Assembly (NCBI GenBank): GCA_004298115.1
Contig: SCRJ01000051.1
Location: 1 to 64,000 of the forward strand
Source of the DNA: Acidobacteriota bacterium
GTDB lineage: Bacteria > Acidobacteriota > Thermoanaerobaculia > Thermoanaerobaculales > Thermoanaerobaculaceae
Direction of reading: 5' to 3'
DNA length: 64,000 nucleotides
Translations under genes and position numbers: made by a program
Part shown: piece by piece, positions 51,775 through 62,625 of the stretch
Position numbering within the stretch: the first letter of the stretch is position 1
How the letters are laid out: every line of letters starts with the position of its first letter
The notes under the pieces: model-generated
Told to the model about the DNA's origin: nothing
Databases searched by the model: none
The model's input: the letters and a program-made list of their open reading frames with translations, nothing else

Positions 51775-53250
51775 GTGCGGCTGAGCCTCGGCGCGTTCGT
51801 CGCCGGTTTCGTGACCCTCGCGCTCGAGGTGACCTCGGTGCGGTTGCTGGCGCCGTCGTTCGGGGCGAGCCTGCTCGTGTTCACGAGCGTGGTGGGGGTC
51901 ATCCTCGCGGGCCTCGCGGCGGGCTATGCCGCCGGCGGCCGCCTGGCCGACCGCCGGCCCGCGCCGAGGCCGCTGGGGTGGGTATTCCTGTCCGCCGGGG
52001 TTCTCGTCCTCCTCCTGCCCGCGGCTTCGCGCCCCCTCCTGGCCGCCGCGCGTGCGGCGCTGTCCGGGGCCTCGCTGCCGCTGTTCCTCTGGTCCCTCCT
52101 CGCGGCGACGTTGCTCGTCCTCCCCGCCACGTTCCTGCTCGGGATGGTGTCCCCGTTTCTCCTCCGCCTCAAGGCGAAGGAGATCGTCGGCGTGGGCCGC
52201 GCGGCGGGAAGCCTCGCGGCGGTCGGAACGACCGGCTCGATCCTCGGGACGTTCGCGCCGGTGCTGGTCCTGATCCCGACGCTCGGCACCGCGGCGACGC
52301 TCCGCCTGCTCGGGGGGCTCGCGGTCCTGACCTCGCTCCTCTTCCTGCGCGGGCGTCGCCTGGCCGCTGTGGCGGTCGCGGCCGCGGCCGCGCTGGTTCC
52401 GGCGCGGGGCGCGCGGGCGGCGGGGACCCTCGCTCAGGTCGAGTCGCCGTATCAGCACATCGCCGTGGAGCAGCGCGGCGACGGGGCCAGGATCCTGCGC
52501 GTCAACGAGGGGCTCGCCGCACAGTCCACCTACGTGCCGGGCGCGAAGCTGTCGGGAACGCCGTACGACGCATTCCTGCTCGCCGGCGGGATGCGGGACG
52601 GCGGCGTCCGCACGCTCGTCGTGATCGGTCTGGCCGGGGGGACGATCGCCCACGATTTCCAGCTCCAGCTTCCGAACGTGCGCGTGACGGGGGTCGAGCT
52701 GGATCCGGACGTCATCGCCCTCGGCCGGAAGTACTTCACGCTCGACGACCCCAACCTCACGGTGGTGAACGCGGACGGCAGGGTGTTCCTGCGGGCGACT
52801 CACGCCCGTTTCGACGCGATCGCGGTGGACGTCTTCCGCCAGCCGCACATCCCCTTTCCGTTCACCACCGCCGAGTTCTTCGGCCTGGTGCGCTCGCGCC
52901 TGGAGCCCGGCGGCGTCCTGGTGATGAACGTGGCGGCGTTCGACCGGCACGACCGGCTTCTGGCCGGCATCCTGAACACGATCGCCGGCGTGTTTCGCGA
53001 GGTGTGGGTGTTCCACCCGCTGGACTACATGAACTTCCTGGTGTTCGCCAGCGACGCCCCCGGGTTGCGCGACCGGCTCGCCGTCGATCCGGTGCCCGCC
53101 GACGTCGAAGGGTGGCGGCTCGCGGTGCTCCGGACCATGGTGCGCGTCCGTCCCGACGCCAGCCGGCCAGTGTTCACCGACGACCGCTCACCCGCCGAGG
53201 TCTGGGGCGACCTCCTCTTCCTCCGCTGGCTGGCGTCCGAGCGCCGCTGA
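51775..53250 (+). CDS. Membrane spermidine-synthase-like (fused MFS-type) protein
   Basis: A 491-residue protein: five to six membrane helices in the first 215 residues (FVAGFVTLALEVTSVRLLAPSFG is the typical start), then a soluble Rossmann domain of the spermidine synthase type. The SAM-binding motif reads VVIGLAGGTIAHDF in place of GGGDGG, followed by TGVELDPDVIALGRKYF and a gatekeeper-like Asp in AVDVFRQPHIPF. Such fused proteins are common in soil bacteria and their product is unproven. Starts at GTG 51775. A second such protein is at 59592. Confidence 0.8.
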   Translation: MRLSLGAFVAGFVTLALEVTSVRLLAPSFGASLLVFTSVVGVILAGLAAGYAAGGRLADRRPAPRPLGWVFLSAGVLVLLLPAASRPLLAAARAALSGASLPLFLWSLLAATLLVLPATFLLGMVSPFLLRLKAKEIVGVGRAAGSLAAVGTTGSILGTFAPVLVLIPTLGTAATLRLLGGLAVLTSLLFLRGRRLAAVAVAAAAALVPARGARAAGTLAQVESPYQHIAVEQRGDGARILRVNEGLAAQSTYVPGAKLSGTPYDAFLLAGGMRDGGVRTLVVIGLAGGTIAHDFQLQLPNVRVTGVELDPDVIALGRKYFTLDDPNLTVVNADGRVFLRATHARFDAIAVDVFRQPHIPFPFTTAEFFGLVRSRLEPGGVLVMNVAAFDRHDRLLAGILNTIAGVFREVWVFHPLDYMNFLVFASDAPGLRDRLAVDPVPADVEGWRLAVLRTMVRVRPDASRPVFTDDRSPAEVWGDLLFLRWLASERR

Positions 53251-53275
53251 TCCCCCGGTGCCCACCCGCCGCCCG

Positions 53276-53295
53276 GGTCCGCGCGCCCGCGGACC
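53276..53295. terminator. GC hairpin between convergent genes
   Basis: GGTCCGCG (53276-53283), loop CGCC, CGCGGACC (53288-53295): a perfect 8-bp stem between the stops at 53250 (plus) and 53359 (minus). No T-tract. Confidence 0.4.
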
Positions 53296-53358
53296 GGCGC
53301 CGGGTCGTCCAGGGTTCGCCGGCCGACGACCGCTGCCGGGCCCGCTCCGCGCTCGGCC

Positions 53359-54738
<1,380 letters not shown>

Positions 54739-54893
54739 GTCAGCCCTCCGGGGGTGGTGCAGAGTCAAGAGTGAAACGCAAAAGGGCAAAGGAACGAAGC
54801 CAAGAAGACAGAGAGGCCAAGGACGACGTCGGGATGCGGCCCGACAGCCAGGAACACGCGGGTCCGAGCGAACCTTCCCACCCGGGCGCGGGA

Positions 54894-56297
54894 CTAGAAG
54901 TGGATCGTGGCACCGTGCACCCCCTCGGCCGCCTCGTGGATCGCCTCGTGCAACGTCGGGTGGGCGTGAATCGTGCGGATGAGCTCCTCGGCGGTGAGCT
55001 CGCCGCGCAGCGCCGCCTCGCCCTCGGCGACCAGCTCGGTGGCGTGCGGGCCGACGATGTGGAGCCCCAGCACCTCGTCGTACTTCGCCTCCGCGACGAT
55101 CTTCACGAAGCCCGCGGTCTCGCCGAGGATCGCGGCCTTGGCGCTGGCGGTGAAGGGGAACGTGCCGATGCGCACGTCGTATCCCTTCTCTCGCGCCTGC
55201 GCCTCGGAGAGGCCGATCGCGCCGACCTCTGGCCAGCAGTACGTGCAGGACGGGACCTGGCCGTAATTGATCGGCGGCGGGTTCTTGCCCGCGATGTGCT
55301 CGGCGACCAGCACGCCCTGCATCGAGGCGACGTGGGCGAGCCACGGCGTCGCCAACAGATCGCCGATCGCGTAGACCCCCTCTTCGTGCGTGCGGCAGAA
55401 CCCGTCCACGACGATGCGGCCGCGCTCGATCTGCACCTTCGTGCTCTCGAGCCCGATCCCCTTGAAGTTGGCCTGCCGCCCGACGGCCAGCAGCAGCTTG
55501 TCGGCCTCCAGGGCGAGCGTCTCGGAACCCGCGGTGACCGCCTTGCAGCGGACGAACCCCTCGGCGACCTTGACGTCCTCGGCCCGGGTCGCGACGTGCA
55601 CCGCGATCCCCTGGCGCCGGAACGCCTTGGCGACCTCGGTGGAGACGTCGGCATCCTCGAGCGGCAGGACGCGGTCGAGCAGCTCGACCACCGTGACCTT
55701 GGAGCCGAAGCGGGAGAAGATCGAGGCGAACTCCATCCCGACCGCGCCGGCGCCGAGCACGAGCAGGCGCGGCGGCACCTCGGTGAGCTCGAGGATCTGG
55801 TCCGAGTTGACGAAGTAGCGGCCGTCGGCCGCCAGGAACGGCAGGTCGCCGCAGCGCGAGCCCGTCGCCAGGATGACGTTCTTCGCGGCGAGCTTCTCGA
55901 CCTTCCCGTCCGGCCTCGTGACCTCGACCGTCCGCCCGCCCGCGAGGCGGCCCGTCCCCTGCACCCATCCGACCTTGTTCTTCTTGAACAGGCCCTCGAT
56001 CCCCTTGGCGTTCTTGGCCACGACCCGGCGCTTGTGCGCGTGGGCGGCGGCGAGGTCGAGCGACACGCCGGCGCAGACGACGCCGAACTTGACCCCCTCG
56101 CGCGCCTGCTGCAGCAGGTCCGCCGTGTGCAGCAGCGCCTTGGTGGGGATGCAGCCGCGGTGGAGACAGGTGCCGCCGAGGAACTGATCCTTCTCCACGA
56201 CGAGGACGTTCAACCCGAGCTGGCCGGCGCGGATCGCGGCGACGTACCCGCCGGGTCCCGAACCGATAACGACGAGGTCGTATGCGGCATCAGTCAT
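54894..56297 (-). CDS. lpd: Dihydrolipoamide dehydrogenase (E3)
   Basis: A 467-residue FAD disulfide oxidoreductase: GSGPGGYVAAIRAGQLG near 12, redox disulfide GGTCLHRGCIPTKALLH (near 41-57), NAD motif LLVLGAGAVGMEFASIF and the catalytic HAHPTLHEA at the C-terminus. It reoxidises lipoyl groups of the adjacent E2 and probably also GcvH. It precedes the E2 gene on the same strand with a 155-base gap that contains a purine-rich stretch (54780-54815). Confidence 0.96.
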   Translation of the reverse strand: MTDAAYDLVVIGSGPGGYVAAIRAGQLGLNVLVVEKDQFLGGTCLHRGCIPTKALLHTADLLQQAREGVKFGVVCAGVSLDLAAAHAHKRRVVAKNAKGIEGLFKKNKVGWVQGTGRLAGGRTVEVTRPDGKVEKLAAKNVILATGSRCGDLPFLAADGRYFVNSDQILELTEVPPRLLVLGAGAVGMEFASIFSRFGSKVTVVELLDRVLPLEDADVSTEVAKAFRRQGIAVHVATRAEDVKVAEGFVRCKAVTAGSETLALEADKLLLAVGRQANFKGIGLESTKVQIERGRIVVDGFCRTHEEGVYAIGDLLATPWLAHVASMQGVLVAEHIAGKNPPPINYGQVPSCTYCWPEVGAIGLSEAQAREKGYDVRIGTFPFTASAKAAILGETAGFVKIVAEAKYDEVLGLHIVGPHATELVAEGEAALRGELTAEELIRTIHAHPTLHEAIHEAAEGVHGATIHF

Positions 56298-56362
56298 GGC
56301 GACAGTTCCTCCGGGGCCGCACGGTGCGGCGACTCATTCTAACCTGGGGGAGGGGGAACGGC

Positions 56363-56788
56363 CTACCCGACGATCATCCTCGGGAACGACGCCCTGGCGA
56401 ACGACTGATGCCTGCGGCAGTAGACGGAGTACGTGTAGACGACCGGTTCCTTCACCTTCGCCGTCGCGACCGTGAGCGTCCTGCCCTCGCCCGGCACCGC
56501 GAACAGCGGCCCGCCGGTGCGCGGGAAGAGACTCGCCGCCCGGGCCGGCGTCGGGGCGAACACCGTCAGGGGTCCGACCTCGGACACGAAGGCGACCGTG
56601 CCGCCGGGGCGCACGTGGGCCTCCTTTGGCTCCACGCGGCACTCGCCCCGGTCGTCGAGGAACACCCTCACGGTCACGTCCACGCCCTCCGGCGCCGTGC
56701 CCCCCGGGCCTTTCCGCGGCACCCTTCCCCCGGTCGCCCTGATCGTCCGCTTCGGTTGGGTCCTGGTCCTGCGGGTGATCCTTTGCAT
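56363..56788 (-). CDS. Cupredoxin-like protein without a visible signal peptide
   Basis: A 141-residue protein with an Arg/Lys-rich N-terminus (MQRITRRTRTQPKRT) and a beta-sandwich region. VTVRVFLDDRGECRVEPKEAHVRPGG, seen in two parts, and the end EPVVYTYSVYCRRHQ...MIVG resemble the Cys-His-Met copper loop of cupredoxins (YxxxCxxHxxM), although the spacing is loose. No hydrophobic signal sequence is present, unusual for the fold. It lies 60 bases downstream of the kinase gene on the same strand. Confidence 0.6.
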   Translation of the reverse strand: MQRITRRTRTQPKRTIRATGGRVPRKGPGGTAPEGVDVTVRVFLDDRGECRVEPKEAHVRPGGTVAFVSEVGPLTVFAPTPARAASLFPRTGGPLFAVPGEGRTLTVATAKVKEPVVYTYSVYCRRHQSFARASFPRMIVG

Positions 56789-56848
56789 GCTCCCTCTCCT
56801 TTCCCTTCGTGGCCGGCGAACGCCTCTCCGAGGCGCCGCCGGTGTGCG

Positions 56849-59449
56849 CTACATCGTGCCGTTTCCCTTCCCGCTCCCGCCCGGATGCAGCAGCCTGGCG
56901 ACGCGCGGGTCCTGCAGCAAGCGTGCGAAGGCGGGCCTCTGCTCGATGTCCGCCGTCGGAAATCCGAGCTTGAGGCCGGTTGCGATCCAGGCGATCGCCC
57001 GATCGGTCTCGCCGAGGTCGGCCCAGACGTCCGCGACCGCGACCGCGAGGTCTGCCTGCTCGCGCGCCGCGGCCTCGACCCGGACGAGAAACGCCCGCGC
57101 CCTCTCCCGATCCCCGAGGGTGGCACAGTAGCTGGCCAGGTCGGCCATGACGACCGGGTCGTGAGGGTTGACGCCCAGCTGGCGCTCGGCGAGCGTCACG
57201 GCCGTCGTGAGCGCTTCCCGCGCCTGCGGTTCGTGGCCCCCGAGCCAGTGGTAGGCGATCCCGGTGTTGCCCCAGACGACGTAGTCGCGGGCGTCGAGCG
57301 CGCACGCCTTCTCGTATTGGCGGATCGCCTCGCCCCAGTCCTTCTGCACGAACGCGAGCGTGCCGAAGTTCGAGTACGCGGCGTAGGTGGGCCGGATCGT
57401 CAGCGAGCGCTCGAACATCGCCCGCGCATCGGGGTAGCGCCCGGCGCTGAAGTAGAGGGCGCCGAGGTTGTTGGGGATCCACTCGTTGTTCGGGTCGAGC
57501 GCCATCGCCTGGCGGTACAGAGCCTCGGCCTCGGCGTACCGGCTGCGGTGCCAGTAGAACTGGGCGAGGCTCTTGTACGACGGCCACAGGCCCGGCTGGG
57601 CGGCGATCGCGCGCTTGTACGCCGCCTCGGCCTTGTCGAAGCGGCCGAGCGTCTCGTACGCCCGCGCGAGGCCGCGCAGCGCGCCCGCGTCCGCGGGGTT
57701 CGGAACGAGCGCCAGCTCGAACTCCCTGACCGCGTCCTCGGCGTCGCCCTTGGTGAGGCGGATGACCCCGAGGGCGGCGTGGACCTGGGGAAGGGTGGGG
57801 TCGAGCTCGGCGGCCTTGTTGCCCGCGGCGACGGCCTTGGCGACGAGATCGGGGTCTCTGGCCGTCTGGTAGCGGGCGAGGTAGGCCTCGCCGAGACCCG
57901 CGTACGCGAGCGCGAACCTGGGGTCCAGCGCCGCCGCCCGTTCGAAGAGCGCGACGGCCGCCGCCGCGTCCGGCGTTCCCCGGGTCGGGTGCAGCGCGCC
58001 GAACGCCTGCAGGTAGCAGTCCTGCGCCGCGGCGACCGTCGTGCCGCCGGGCAACGGCGTCCGCTGGGCCTCGCGCGGCAGCTCGAGGTCCAGCATTTCG
58101 GCGAGGGCCCACACGGTCTTGTCCTCGATCAGGTAGAGCTCCGAGACGCTCTCGTCGATGGTCTTGGAGCGGATCTGACGCGCCGTCTGGCCGTCCACGC
58201 GGTTGAGGTTGAGCGTGACGCGGACGTGGCCCGATTCCCGCTGCACGAACCCGGTGACCGCCAGGTTCACGCCCAGCCCGTCGCGGGCCCTCATCGGGCT
58301 CGTGATCCCACGGTCCCGGACGTCGGAGAACGGCACGACCCACACCTGATAGCGCTCGAGCTGGGTGAGCCGGCTGGTCAGGCTCTCCGGCAGGCCGTCG
58401 CAGAACCCCTGGTTGGACGGATCGTCGCCGACGTTGGTGAACGGCAGCACCGCGAGGATCTTGTGGGTCGACGAATCGGGCGGATGGACGAGGGCGCGGA
58501 GCTCGGTCCGGAGCGCGACGGCGGCGCCGAGAGCGACGAGCAGCGCCCCCAGCAGGACGGCCATCGTCGGGCGGCGGCGCCTTCGTGTCGGGGCCGGCGG
58601 CACGTCGGCGACGATCGGCGCGGTCGCGAGGCTGAGGGTACGCCGGACGCAGTCGAGGTCGGCGCGAAGATCGGTGGCGCTCTGGTAGCGCTCGGACGGC
58701 TCCGTGGCCAGGCAGCGGGCCACGATCGTGGCGAGCGGCCGCGGCAGGCCGGGCCGAGCGCTCTCCAGCGGCGAGAAGCGCCCGCTGAGGATCGATTGGA
58801 GAACCCCCTGCTCGCTGCCGGACGCGAACGGGGGGCGCCCGGCGAGCATCTCGTACATCACGACGCCGAGCGACCACAGGTCGGAGCGCCGGTCGACCGC
58901 GGCGCCGCGCGCCTGCTCGGGGGACATGTACGCCGCCGTGCCGACGACCTGGTCGGGCCTGGTGACCCGCGCCTGGCCGGCCAGCGTCGCGAGGCCGAAG
59001 TCCACGATCTTGACGGCGCCGTCGCCGGTCAGCATCACGTTCGCCGGCTTGATGTCGCGGTGGACGATGCCGTGCTGGTGCGCCTGGGCCAGCCCCTCGG
59101 CGATCTGCATCGCGATGACGATCGCCTCGTCGATCGCGAGCGGCCCGCGCACGATGCGGCTCGTCAACGGCTCGCCGTCGACGTACGCCATGCAGATGAA
59201 CACCTGGCCGTCCGGCGTCTCGTCGATCTCGTGGATGGCGCAGACGTGCGGGTGGTCGAGGGCGCTGGCCGCCTGCGCCTCCAGCAGGAACCGCTCCTTC
59301 GCCGTCTCGTCCCGGGTCAGCTCGGGCGGGAGGAACTTCAGGGCGACGAAACGCTTGAGGCGCGTGTCCTCGGCCTTGAACACGACGCCCATCCCGCCTC
59401 CGCCCAGGCGCTCGACGATCGTGTAGTGGGAAACCTTCGATCCGATCAC
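56849..59449 (-). CDS. Ser/Thr protein kinase with TolB-like and TPR domains
   Basis: An 866-residue membrane kinase. Residues about 8-270 are a PknB-type kinase: LGGGGMGVVFKAED, VALKF (ATP Lys), HRDIKPANVML (catalytic loop), DFGLATL and GTAAYMSPEQARG. One helix follows (about 300-322), then an AVLPFTNVGDDPSNQGFCDGL segment typical of the extracytoplasmic TolB/FlgO-like domain, and 8-10 TPR repeats to the end (for example YAEAEALYRQAMALDPNN). This layout is abundant in Acidobacteriota and Myxococcota. Targets unknown. Confidence 0.93.
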   Translation of the reverse strand: MIGSKVSHYTIVERLGGGGMGVVFKAEDTRLKRFVALKFLPPELTRDETAKERFLLEAQAASALDHPHVCAIHEIDETPDGQVFICMAYVDGEPLTSRIVRGPLAIDEAIVIAMQIAEGLAQAHQHGIVHRDIKPANVMLTGDGAVKIVDFGLATLAGQARVTRPDQVVGTAAYMSPEQARGAAVDRRSDLWSLGVVMYEMLAGRPPFASGSEQGVLQSILSGRFSPLESARPGLPRPLATIVARCLATEPSERYQSATDLRADLDCVRRTLSLATAPIVADVPPAPTRRRRRPTMAVLLGALLVALGAAVALRTELRALVHPPDSSTHKILAVLPFTNVGDDPSNQGFCDGLPESLTSRLTQLERYQVWVVPFSDVRDRGITSPMRARDGLGVNLAVTGFVQRESGHVRVTLNLNRVDGQTARQIRSKTIDESVSELYLIEDKTVWALAEMLDLELPREAQRTPLPGGTTVAAAQDCYLQAFGALHPTRGTPDAAAAVALFERAAALDPRFALAYAGLGEAYLARYQTARDPDLVAKAVAAGNKAAELDPTLPQVHAALGVIRLTKGDAEDAVREFELALVPNPADAGALRGLARAYETLGRFDKAEAAYKRAIAAQPGLWPSYKSLAQFYWHRSRYAEAEALYRQAMALDPNNEWIPNNLGALYFSAGRYPDARAMFERSLTIRPTYAAYSNFGTLAFVQKDWGEAIRQYEKACALDARDYVVWGNTGIAYHWLGGHEPQAREALTTAVTLAERQLGVNPHDPVVMADLASYCATLGDRERARAFLVRVEAAAREQADLAVAVADVWADLGETDRAIAWIATGLKLGFPTADIEQRPAFARLLQDPRVARLLHPGGSGKGNGTM

Positions 59450-59579
59450 GGGTCACCCGGGGGCGAACGAGGTCCGCCCCCCCGCAACCCGCGAAAACGG
59501 TGAGACCCGCGTCCCCATCGAGGTGGCTCTATGTCTCCATATCGCGCAGGAGCAGGGGTTTGTCAAGTCGCAACGGGGC

Positions 59580-59585
59580 GATAAT
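59580..59585 (+). promoter_or_regulatory. -10 box placed for a leaderless transcript
   Basis: GATAAT ends 6 bases before the ATG at 59592; TTGTCA (59560-59565) is a possible -35, though with only 14 bases between. No Shine-Dalgarno sequence precedes the ATG. Confidence 0.4.
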
Positions 59586-59591
59586 CGAACG

Positions 59592-61754
59592 ATGCACGCT
59601 GCCGCCGCTCCCGTCGCACCGACCGTCACGCTGCCGGCGCTCGGCTTCGCCACCGCTGTCGCGCAGGCAGTGCTGCTGCGCGAGGCGATGGCGGCGGTCG
59701 GGGGCTCGGAGCTGGCGTGGGGCGCCGTGCTCGCCGTGTGGCTGGCCGCGATCGGCGCCGGGGCGTGGCTCGGCGCCCGGCGGGGCGGCGAGCGGCTCGC
59801 CGCGATCGGGCCGTTCGCGGTCATGGTGTTGACCGGCGCTGCGGTCGTGCTGGTGCGTGCCGGCCCGGTGCTGACCGGCGCCGCCGCCGGCGAGGCCGCG
59901 ACCGCGTGGGGCGGCGCCTGGGTGTGGGCGGTCGCCGTGACGGCGCCGGCCCTCGCCGGCGGGTGGTGCTTCCCGGTCGCCGCGGCGGGGCTCGCCGGGG
60001 CGGGCGGGCCGGCGCTGGCGTACGCGCTCGAGAGCGCCGGGGCGATGGCCGGCGGGCTCGTGTTCACGTTCGCGCTGGCGCAGGGAGGCGCGGCCGTCGC
60101 CGTGTGTGTCGGGGCGGGGGTCTGCGCCGCGGCGCTTTTGGCTTCCCGCGGCGCCCGCTGGCTGGCGCTCGCGCCGCTGCTGGCCGGGCTCGCGGTGGCG
60201 GGGCCGGCGGGCCGCGAGCTGGCGCACGCGGCGTGGCGCTGGTCCGCCCGGTTGGGCGATCTCGCCGCCTGGCGGGAGACGCACGTCCAGCGCCTCGAAC
60301 TCGCCGCCGGCGCGCCGGCGGCGATCTACGCCGACGGCCGGCTCGCCGCCTCGTTCCCCGATCCGTTCGGGACGGTCCCGCGCGCCCACCTGGTGATGCT
60401 GCTCCACCCGCGCCCGGCGCGCGTGCTCGTGGTCGGCGCGGCCGACGGCGGCTTCGTTGCGATGTTGCGCCACCCGGTGGAACGCCTCGTCGCCGTCGAG
60501 GAGGACCCCGGCCTGGCGGCGGTGCTGCCGCGTTGGCTCGGGGCGGCGGCGGCGCCGGCGTGGGCCGATCCCCGGTTCGAGCTCGCGGCGGGGGATCCGC
60601 TGCGGTTGGTGCGCGGCATGACAGGGTTCGACCTCATCGTTCTCGGCGACGGCGACCCGACCACGCTGCGGCGCAACCGCACCCGGACGGCGGAGTTCTT
60701 CCGCGCGTGCCGCGGCGCGCTCGGCCCGGGAGGCATCCTGGTGCTGCGGGTCGGAGTGGGCGATACGTACCTCGCGGGGGCGGGAGGGCGTTTGCTCGCG
60801 ATCCTGGCGGCGACGCTCGCCCAGACGTTTCCAGAGGTGGTGGCCGTGCCCGGGGACGAGGTGGCGCTGGTCGCGGGCCGCGATCCCGGAACGGTGGTCG
60901 TGGATCCGGCCGTGCTGCTCGCCCGTTGGCGCGCGCGCGGCGTGCGTGACGACGCGTTCGATCCCCGCACGGTATCGCTCCTCGTCGACACGGCGCGGGC
61001 CGCGCCGCTGCAGGCGTTCGTCCGCGCGGCGCGAGCGAGCGTGAACAGTTCGCGGCATCCCCGCGCCGTGCCGCTCGCCGCGGCGTTGCGCGAGGCGCGC
61101 GGGGCGCCGCCGCTGCTGAACGCGGCGCGCGCGCTGGACCGGCACGCACCGGCCGTGCTCCTCGCCGCGCTCGCGGCGGCGGCCGCGTTGCTGCTCGCGC
61201 GCGGGGCGACCGGTGCCGCGTTCGGAATCGAGGCGGGCGCGGTCGTCGGGTTCGCCTCGATGGGGTGGTGGGTGCTGCTGCTCGCGTGCTGGCAGGAGAC
61301 CGTCGGCTCGGTGTATGGCGAGGTCGGAGCGCTGTCGGCGGCGTTCATGGCGGGGACGGTCGGCGGCGCGGCGGGCGCGCGGCGCTGGCTGCGGTCCGGC
61401 GCGGTCCCGCTCGCGGGTGTGCAAAGCGCCGGGGCGGCCGTCTCGCTCGCGATCGCGAGCGGGATCCCGCTGGCGTTCCCCAGGGCCGCGGTCGTCCCGT
61501 TGCTGCTCGTGGGCGGCGCCCTGACCGGGGCGGCGTTCCCCTCGGTGTCGCGGCTCGCGGGCGGCGGCGCGACGCGGCGCGGGGCCGGGCGCGGCTTTGC
61601 CGCCGACGAGGTCGGGGCGGCCGCCGGCGCGTTGCTCGTGGGCCTGGTCGTGCTGCCGTGGGCGGGGCTCGCGGCCGGCGCGCTCGGGATCGCGGCGCTG
61701 CAGCTCGCGGCCGCGGCGGCGCTGCTCCTGGCGGCGTCGCGGGCGGGGCGCTAG
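59592..61754 (+). CDS. Large membrane protein with a spermidine-synthase-like domain
   Basis: A 720-residue protein: six to seven N-terminal helices (to about 215), a Rossmann domain (RVLVVGAADGGFVAMLRH; LVAVEEDPGLA; LIVLGDGDPTTLRRNRTRTAEFF, about 270-400), and six to seven more helices from about 515. The two membrane blocks around one domain fit the fused spermidine synthase group. The ATG at 59592 is preferred to one at 59523, which lies upstream of the -10 box. Divergent from the kinase. Enzymatic activity not established. Confidence 0.75.
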   Translation: MHAAAAPVAPTVTLPALGFATAVAQAVLLREAMAAVGGSELAWGAVLAVWLAAIGAGAWLGARRGGERLAAIGPFAVMVLTGAAVVLVRAGPVLTGAAAGEAATAWGGAWVWAVAVTAPALAGGWCFPVAAAGLAGAGGPALAYALESAGAMAGGLVFTFALAQGGAAVAVCVGAGVCAAALLASRGARWLALAPLLAGLAVAGPAGRELAHAAWRWSARLGDLAAWRETHVQRLELAAGAPAAIYADGRLAASFPDPFGTVPRAHLVMLLHPRPARVLVVGAADGGFVAMLRHPVERLVAVEEDPGLAAVLPRWLGAAAAPAWADPRFELAAGDPLRLVRGMTGFDLIVLGDGDPTTLRRNRTRTAEFFRACRGALGPGGILVLRVGVGDTYLAGAGGRLLAILAATLAQTFPEVVAVPGDEVALVAGRDPGTVVVDPAVLLARWRARGVRDDAFDPRTVSLLVDTARAAPLQAFVRAARASVNSSRHPRAVPLAAALREARGAPPLLNAARALDRHAPAVLLAALAAAAALLLARGATGAAFGIEAGAVVGFASMGWWVLLLACWQETVGSVYGEVGALSAAFMAGTVGGAAGARRWLRSGAVPLAGVQSAGAAVSLAIASGIPLAFPRAAVVPLLLVGGALTGAAFPSVSRLAGGGATRRGAGRGFAADEVGAAAGALLVGLVVLPWAGLAAGALGIAALQLAAAAALLLAASRAGR

Positions 61755-61773
61755 GATGGCGGCGGAGGGGCGG

Positions 61774-62235
61774 ATGGACGTCGAGCAGAGAACGGCGCGC
61801 TACGGACGCATCGTCGAGCAGTTGCGAGCGCTCTTTGCCGGGACCACCGATCCGGTGGCCCGGATGGCGACCGCGGCCGCGGTCCTGCACGCGAAGATGC
61901 CGGGGTTCTTCTGGACCGGCTGGTACCTGCTGCGCGACGGCGCGCTCACGGTGGGGCCGTACCAGGGTTCGCTCGCCTGCCTGGTGCTGAAGGCGCACAC
62001 GGGCGTCTGCTGGGACGCGCTCGATCGCGGCGCGAGCACGATCGTCCCCGACGTGCACGCGTTCCCGGGACACATCGCCTGCGACTCGCGTTCGCGCTCC
62101 GAGATCGTGGTGCCGCTGCGCGACTCCGCCGGCGCGATCGTCGGCGTGCTGGACGTCGACTCGGAGGCGCTCGCCCGGTTCGACGACGCGGACCGCGATG
62201 GCCTCGAGGCCGTCGCGGCGCTCATCTTCGCCTGA
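61774..62235 (+). CDS. msrC: Free methionine-(R)-sulfoxide reductase (GAF domain)
   Basis: A 153-residue GAF-domain enzyme that reduces free Met-R-sulfoxide. The three catalytic/resolving Cys are present: LACLVLKAHTGVCWDAL (two) and VPDVHAFPGHIACDSRSRSEIVVPL (one), the latter being the fRMsr signature. ATG 61774 follows GGAGGGG and is preferred to ATG 61756, which lies one base after the previous stop. Confidence 0.9.
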   Translation: MDVEQRTARYGRIVEQLRALFAGTTDPVARMATAAAVLHAKMPGFFWTGWYLLRDGALTVGPYQGSLACLVLKAHTGVCWDALDRGASTIVPDVHAFPGHIACDSRSRSEIVVPLRDSAGAIVGVLDVDSEALARFDDADRDGLEAVAALIFA

Positions 62236-62417
62236 GCCCGGTCCCTTCCGCGCCGCCCGCGACCGCGCGCCCTGAGCGGGCGCTGCGGGCGGCGGCGCCC
62301 CCGGCGAGCGGCCCCTCGCTTGCTGGCACGGCCCGGGTTCCCGCGTGCCGATCCCGCTGCCGGCCGGACACAGGCCCTTGCGGCGCGGCGCCCGAGCCCG
62401 CCCTCCTCCGTCCGCGA

Positions 62418-62434
62418 TCCCGCCGCTGGCGGGA
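62418..62434. repeat. Recurrent TCCCGCC hairpin
   Basis: TCCCGCC, loop GCT, GGCGGGA. The identical 7-bp stem with loop TGC occurs at 10017-10033 after fabG. It lies in the 390-base gene-free gap 62236-62625, which otherwise holds only the promoter at 62459 and a weak stem GGCACG/CGTGCC at 62325-62349. Confidence 0.4.
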
Positions 62435-62458
62435 CGATCCCCGCCGGCCGCTGGGGGC

Positions 62459-62488
62459 TTGACAGGGGGTCAGGCTTGGGCGTACAAG
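62459..62488 (+). promoter_or_regulatory. Sigma-70-type promoter of the OxlT-like gene
   Basis: TTGACA (62459-62464, perfect), 18 bases, TACAAG (62483-62488). It gives a leader of about 130 bases that is less GC-rich than its surroundings. Confidence 0.55.
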
Positions 62489-62625
62489 GGCGCCAAGTTA
62501 ATCGTCTTCACTCGCGACCGCGCAAAAATCTTCCGGGGGGGAGATTCGATTCTTTCAGGCCGACGCCACGACAGGGAAATCACTTCCCATTCGGGAGCGC
62601 GGCGGCCTTGTGTCTGGAGGGGGCG

